A stretch of DNA of 64,000 nucleotides. Origin: Mycolicibacterium celeriflavum. Lineage in GTDB: Bacteria > Actinomycetota > Actinomycetes > Mycobacteriales > Mycobacteriaceae. The notes under the pieces were generated by a model. That model searched no databases, was not told the DNA's origin, and saw only the letters and a program-made list of their open reading frames with translations. A program made the translations under genes and the position numbers. Shown here in pieces: positions 60,799 to 64,000 of the stretch (position 1 is its first letter; every line of letters begins with the position of its first letter). The stretch is from positions 62,001-126,000 of the forward strand of contig NZ_AP022591.1 of assembly GCF_010731795.1 (NCBI RefSeq). The letters are read 5' to 3'.

Positions 60799-61283
60799 GT
60801 GAGAAGAAAGTCGTCGTCCAGCGTGGCCTGTGGTACGAGGAGTTCGAGACCGGCGTGCTCTATCAGCACCGGCCGGGGCGCACCATCACCGAGGCGGACA
60901 ACGTCTTGTTCACGACGTTGACGATGAACACCCAGGCGCTGCATCTGGACGCCGCGTTCTCAGACGCGTTACCGCCGTTCAACCAGCGACTGGTCAACTC
61001 GATGTTCACGCTGTCCACGCTGGTCGGGCTGTCGGTGGCGCAGCTGACCCAGGGCACGATCGTCGGCAATCTCGGCTTCGGTGAGGTCGCGTTCCCCAAG
61101 CCGCTTTTCCATGGGGACACGTTGTACGCGGAGACCGAGGTGCTCGAGAAGCGCGAGTCGAAGAGCCGGCCGGGTGAGGGCATCGTGACGTTCGCGCACA
61201 CCGGTCGTAATCAGCACGGCGATATCGTGGCGACGGCGTCGCGCAAGACCATGGTGCGCAAGAAGCCTGCGGAGGAGAGCTGA
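60795..61283 (+). CDS. MaoC-like hot-dog enoyl-CoA hydratase (Rv2499c-like)
   Basis: The product is 162 residues from GTG 60795. The segment MNTQALHLDAAFSDALPPFN is the usual hydratase position where NPIHxD occurs in canonical MaoC proteins; here the Asn, His and Asp are kept. GNLGFGEVAFPKPLFHGDTL completes the fold. Possibly hydrates methylglutaconyl- or mesaconyl-type CoA esters in the pathway. Stop and next start overlap by one base. Confidence 0.88.
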   Translation: MSEKKVVVQRGLWYEEFETGVLYQHRPGRTITEADNVLFTTLTMNTQALHLDAAFSDALPPFNQRLVNSMFTLSTLVGLSVAQLTQGTIVGNLGFGEVAFPKPLFHGDTLYAETEVLEKRESKSRPGEGIVTFAHTGRNQHGDIVATASRKTMVRKKPAEES

Positions 61284-62110
61284 TGTCCCAGCCGACGGGA
61301 CTGGCGACGGGACCGGCCTGGTTGTTCTGCCCTGCCGACCGCCCCGAACGATTCGAAAAGGCCGCCGCTGCCGCCGATGTCGTGATCCTCGACCTCGAGG
61401 ACGGGGTCGCGGCCAAGGACCGGGAAAATGCCCGCGCCGCGCTCATCGACAATCCGCTGGACCCGGCCCGCACGGTGGTGCGGGTCAATCCGAGCGCCAC
61501 CGCCGATCACCAACTGGACCTCGAGGCGCTGTCGAAAACCTCCTACACCACGGTCATGCTCGCCAAGACCGAGGACCCGCAACAGGTTCGCGACCTCGCA
61601 CCGCTGGACGTCGTGGTGCTGATCGAGACGCCACTGGGTGCGCTCGCGGTGACCGATCTGGCGCGCATGGACAACGCGGTCGCGCTGATGTGGGGCGCCG
61701 AGGACCTGTTCGCGGTCACCGGTGGCACGGCCAACCGCTATCCCGACGGCAGTTACCGCGAGGTCGCCCGGCATGTGCGGTCGCAGACGCTGCTGGCGGC
61801 CAAGGCGTACGGGCGGTTGGCGCTCGACTCGGTGTTCCTCGACATCAAGGATCTCGACGGGCTGCGCGTCGAGGTCGACGACGCGGTGGCGGTGGGTTTC
61901 GACGTCAAGGTCGCGATCCATCCCTCCCAGGTCGCGGTGATCCGTGAGGGCTATGCGCCCACCTCCGAACAGGTCGAATGGGCGCGACACGTGCTGGCCG
62001 CCGCCCGCGATGCCAAGGGTGTCTTCCAATTCGAAGGCATAATGGTGGATGCCCCAGTACTGCGGCGGGCAGAGCGCATCGTCGCGTTAGCGCCACACCC
62101 CGGCGACTAG
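61283..62110 (+). CDS. citE: CitE-like acyl-CoA lyase (Rv2498c-like)
   Basis: The product is 275 residues, a HpcH/HpaI-fold lyase. Features: PADRPERFEKAAAAADVVIL then DLEDGVA, VRVNPS, VVLIETPLGAL (metal-binding Glu) and WGAEDLFAVTGG (metal-binding Asp). The M. tuberculosis relative has been described as a beta-hydroxyacyl-CoA lyase (citramalyl-CoA / HMG-CoA type) rather than a citrate lyase subunit; there is no citDF here, which agrees. It would cleave the end product of the leucine branch. Confidence 0.9.
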   Translation: MSQPTGLATGPAWLFCPADRPERFEKAAAAADVVILDLEDGVAAKDRENARAALIDNPLDPARTVVRVNPSATADHQLDLEALSKTSYTTVMLAKTEDPQQVRDLAPLDVVVLIETPLGALAVTDLARMDNAVALMWGAEDLFAVTGGTANRYPDGSYREVARHVRSQTLLAAKAYGRLALDSVFLDIKDLDGLRVEVDDAVAVGFDVKVAIHPSQVAVIREGYAPTSEQVEWARHVLAAARDAKGVFQFEGIMVDAPVLRRAERIVALAPHPGD

Positions 62111-62115
62111 CCGAC

Positions 62116-62133
62116 ACCCCCACACCGGGGGGT
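62116..62133. terminator. Short G/C hairpin after citE
   Basis: ACCCCC ... GGGGGT with a short loop followed by TTT, 5 bp after the citE stop. A weak or attenuating terminator between citE and bkdA. Confidence 0.45.
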
Positions 62134-62170
62134 TTGCTCTGAACGTCTCCGTGCTGAGCACCTCAGTCGC

Positions 62171-62193
62171 CTGACGGCGCGATCCGCCGTCAG
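62171..62193. promoter_or_regulatory. Hairpin in the bkdA leader
   Basis: CTGACGGCG-cgatc-CGCCGTCAG, a perfect 9-bp inverted repeat ending 7 nt before AGGAGG (62201-62206). Could be an operator or an RNA structure setting the ratio of bkd to upstream genes. Confidence 0.5.
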
Positions 62194-62210
62194 TGACCCT
62201 AGGAGGCGGT

Positions 62211-63311
62211 ATGGCAGGGTCTGTTCAGGCATCCCTCGATGTCGAGTTGGAGCCGGTTCAACTGGTCGCCCCGGACGGGACGCCGACCACCTCGAACGCC
62301 GCCTCTGGGTACCGCCGAGACCTCCCGCCCGAGACGCTGTCGTGGCTCTACGAGTCGATGGTCGTCACGCGCGACCTCGACACCGAGTTCGTCAACCTGC
62401 AGCGACAGGGCGAGTTGGCGCTGTTCGCCTCCTGCCGCGGCCAGGAGGCCGCGCAGATCGGCGCCGCCGCCTGCCTACGCAAAACCGACTGGCTGTTCCC
62501 GCAGTACCGGGAGATCGGCGCGTTTCTGCTGCGCGGCATCACGCCCGCCCAGATGGGCGCCGTGTGGCGCGGCAAGTGGCACGGCGGGCTCGGATTCACC
62601 GAGAAATGCGTCGCGCCGATCGCGATCCCGATCGGCACCCACGGACTGCACGCGGTCGGCGCCGCGATGGCCGCGCAACGCCTCGGCGAGGATTCGGTGA
62701 CGGTGGCGTTCCTCGGCGACGGCGCCACCAGCGAGGGCGACGCCCACGAAGCGTTCAACTTCGCCGCGGTGTACCGGGCGCCGTGCGTGTTCTTCGTGCA
62801 GAACAACCAGTGGGCCATCTCGGTGCCGGTCAGCAATCAATTGGCCGCGCCGTCGATCGCGCATCGTGCCCTGGGCTACGGCATGCCCGGCGTCCGAGTC
62901 GACGGCAACGACGTGCTGGCGTGTTTCGCGGTGACCGCTCAAGCCGCGCAACGGGCCCGCGACGGCGGTGGCCCGACGCTGATCGAGGCCGTCACCTACC
63001 GCATGGGACCGCACACCACCTCCGACGACCCCAACCGCTACCGATCGCAGGAGGAGGTCGACGCGTGGGCGGCCCGCGATCCGATCAGCCGCTACCGCAC
63101 GTATCTGCAGTCGGTCGGGGTCTTCAGCGACCGTCTCGAGGAACGGGTGCGGGCCAGATCGAAACGGCTGCGCGCCGAATTGCGCGACGCGGTCGTCGGT
63201 TCCGAGGACTTCGACGTCACCGAGATCTTCGACACCGTCTATCACGACATCACGCCCGACCTGGCGGCCCAACGCGGACAACTGACCGCCGAACTGGCGA
63301 AGGAGGTGTGA
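62211..63311 (+). CDS. bkdA: Branched-chain 2-oxoacid dehydrogenase E1 alpha
   Basis: The product is 366 residues from ATG 62211 with AGGAGG 4 nt upstream; an earlier in-frame GTG at 62193 falls in the hairpin. ThDP motif GDGATSEGDAHEAFNFAAVY then QNNQWAIS; substrate/phosphate-binding YREIGAFLLRGITPAQM. With BkdB and the E2 BkdC it converts the keto acids of Leu, Ile and Val to acyl-CoAs, the entry step for the genes upstream. Followed by bkdB after one base. Confidence 0.94.
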   Translation: MAGSVQASLDVELEPVQLVAPDGTPTTSNAASGYRRDLPPETLSWLYESMVVTRDLDTEFVNLQRQGELALFASCRGQEAAQIGAAACLRKTDWLFPQYREIGAFLLRGITPAQMGAVWRGKWHGGLGFTEKCVAPIAIPIGTHGLHAVGAAMAAQRLGEDSVTVAFLGDGATSEGDAHEAFNFAAVYRAPCVFFVQNNQWAISVPVSNQLAAPSIAHRALGYGMPGVRVDGNDVLACFAVTAQAAQRARDGGGPTLIEAVTYRMGPHTTSDDPNRYRSQEEVDAWAARDPISRYRTYLQSVGVFSDRLEERVRARSKRLRAELRDAVVGSEDFDVTEIFDTVYHDITPDLAAQRGQLTAELAKEV

Positions 63312-63312
63312 C

Positions 63313-64000
63313 ATGACCCAGATCATCGAACGGCCCCCGATGCACGGCGACGACACACCAGAGCCGCGCGGACCGCTGCTGACGCCGATGCCGGCGGAGT
63401 CTGTTCTGCCGACGCTGACCATGGCGCAGGCCATCAACCGCGCCTTACACGACGCGATGGCCTTCGACGATCGGGTGCTGGTGTTCGGCGAGGACGTGGC
63501 CACGCTCGGCGGCGTCTTCCGCGTCACCGAGGGCCTTGCCGAAACCTTCGGCGAGCAGCGGTGTTTCGACACCCCGCTGGCGGAGTCGGCGATCGTCGGC
63601 ATCGCAATCGGAATGGCGATCCGCGGGCTCATGCCCGTTCCGGAGATCCAGTTCGACGGGTTCGCCGCCCCGGCATTCGATCAGATCGTCAGCCATCTGG
63701 CGAAGTACCGGATGCGTACCCGCGGTGACCTCGACATGCCGGTGACCATCCGCATCCCGTCCTTCGGCGGTATCGGTGCCGTAGAACACCATTCGGAGTC
63801 CACCGAAACCTACTGGCTGCACACCGCTGGTTTGAAGGTGGCGGTCCCGTCGACACCGTCGGATGCGTATTGGCTGCTGCGCCAGTCGATCACCAGCCGC
63901 GACCCCGTCATCTACCTGGAGCCCAAGCGCCGGTACTGGGCACGCGAACCGGTCGACACGAGCACGCCGGGGCTGCCGCTCGGACGGGCGGCGATCCGGC
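63313..64000 (+). CDS. bkdB: Branched-chain 2-oxoacid dehydrogenase E1 beta, 3'-truncated by window edge
   Basis: ATG 63313 starts one base after the bkdA stop; 229 codons are visible and the frame is open at base 64000. LTMAQAINRALHDAMAFDDR, VLVFGEDVATLGGVFRVTEG, TPLAESAIVGIAIGMAIRG and YLEPKRRYW are typical of E1 beta subunits. It follows bkdA as in Rv2497c-Rv2496c; bkdC is expected just outside the window. Confidence 0.94.
   Translation, partial: MTQIIERPPMHGDDTPEPRGPLLTPMPAESVLPTLTMAQAINRALHDAMAFDDRVLVFGEDVATLGGVFRVTEGLAETFGEQRCFDTPLAESAIVGIAIGMAIRGLMPVPEIQFDGFAAPAFDQIVSHLAKYRMRTRGDLDMPVTIRIPSFGGIGAVEHHSESTETYWLHTAGLKVAVPSTPSDAYWLLRQSITSRDPVIYLEPKRRYWAREPVDTSTPGLPLGRAAIR

Overview
The window is high-GC actinobacterial DNA from a Mycobacterium (most likely a non-tuberculous species). 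The chromosomal backbone follows the gene order I know from M. tuberculosis Rv2524c to about Rv2496c. In order it carries fas (type I fatty acid synthase, 5' end outside the window), acpS, an M20 peptidase, bcp, a DUF3618 gene, tRNA-Lys, an LdtMt2-like L,D-transpeptidase, tRNA-His, orn, an Rv2510c-like HerA/DUF853 ATPase and a cmrA-like mycolate reductase. It continues with an MFS transporter, an MmpS-like protein, an S9 peptidase, two tiny membrane proteins and a bkaR-like TetR regulator. The divergent leucine/isoleucine catabolic operon accD1-accA1-fadE19-maoC-citE-bkdA-bkdB follows and runs off the right edge inside bkdB.

Two integrated elements break this backbone and leave only tRNA-Lys and the ldt gene between them. 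Element I (about 11596-32955, 21 kb) sits in the 3' end of tRNA-Lys(CTT) and is bounded by a perfect 39-bp direct repeat. It looks like a dead integrative mobilizable element. Its tyrosine integrase carries two frameshifts, its MobF relaxase/helicase carries one frameshift and a Walker A Lys-to-Arg change, and its small excisionase-like gene is split by an intact IS21-family insertion. Its cargo is largely intact and defence-like. It includes a 1553-residue Mrr-like nuclease/SF2 helicase with 13 in-frame helicase-associated repeats plus a 14th out of frame, and an AT-rich nucleotidyltransferase-methyltransferase fusion. The rest is a sigma-region-4-like protein coupled to a DUF3800-like protein, a DUF6602 (PD-(D/E)XK-like) protein with a small membrane partner, and an unrecognised 390-residue protein.

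Element II (34421-47471, 13 kb) sits in the 3' end of tRNA-His(GTG) and is bounded by a perfect 54-bp repeat. It resembles the phiRv1/phiRv2 class of prophage-like satellites. It has an intact tyrosine integrase, an excisionase-like HTH gene, a RepA-like AAA ATPase, a string of small overlapping genes, an HK97-type major capsid protein and a small-terminase-like protein. I found no portal, large terminase, prohead protease or tail genes. Just inside the right attachment site it carries a two-gene cargo: a DUF6932-like nucleotidyltransferase overlapping an unknown 304-residue protein. A second, decayed IS21-family element (7-bp target duplication) landed at the start codon of the HTH gene.

The most interesting unexplained material is the NTase-methyltransferase fusion (23478-25403), the DUF6932 two-gene module (45829-47263) and the multi-repeat nuclease-helicase. 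The frameshifts are seven single-base deletions, all in mobility genes, plus one 5-base loss in the helicase. No backbone gene is broken, which argues for real decay rather than sequencing error.
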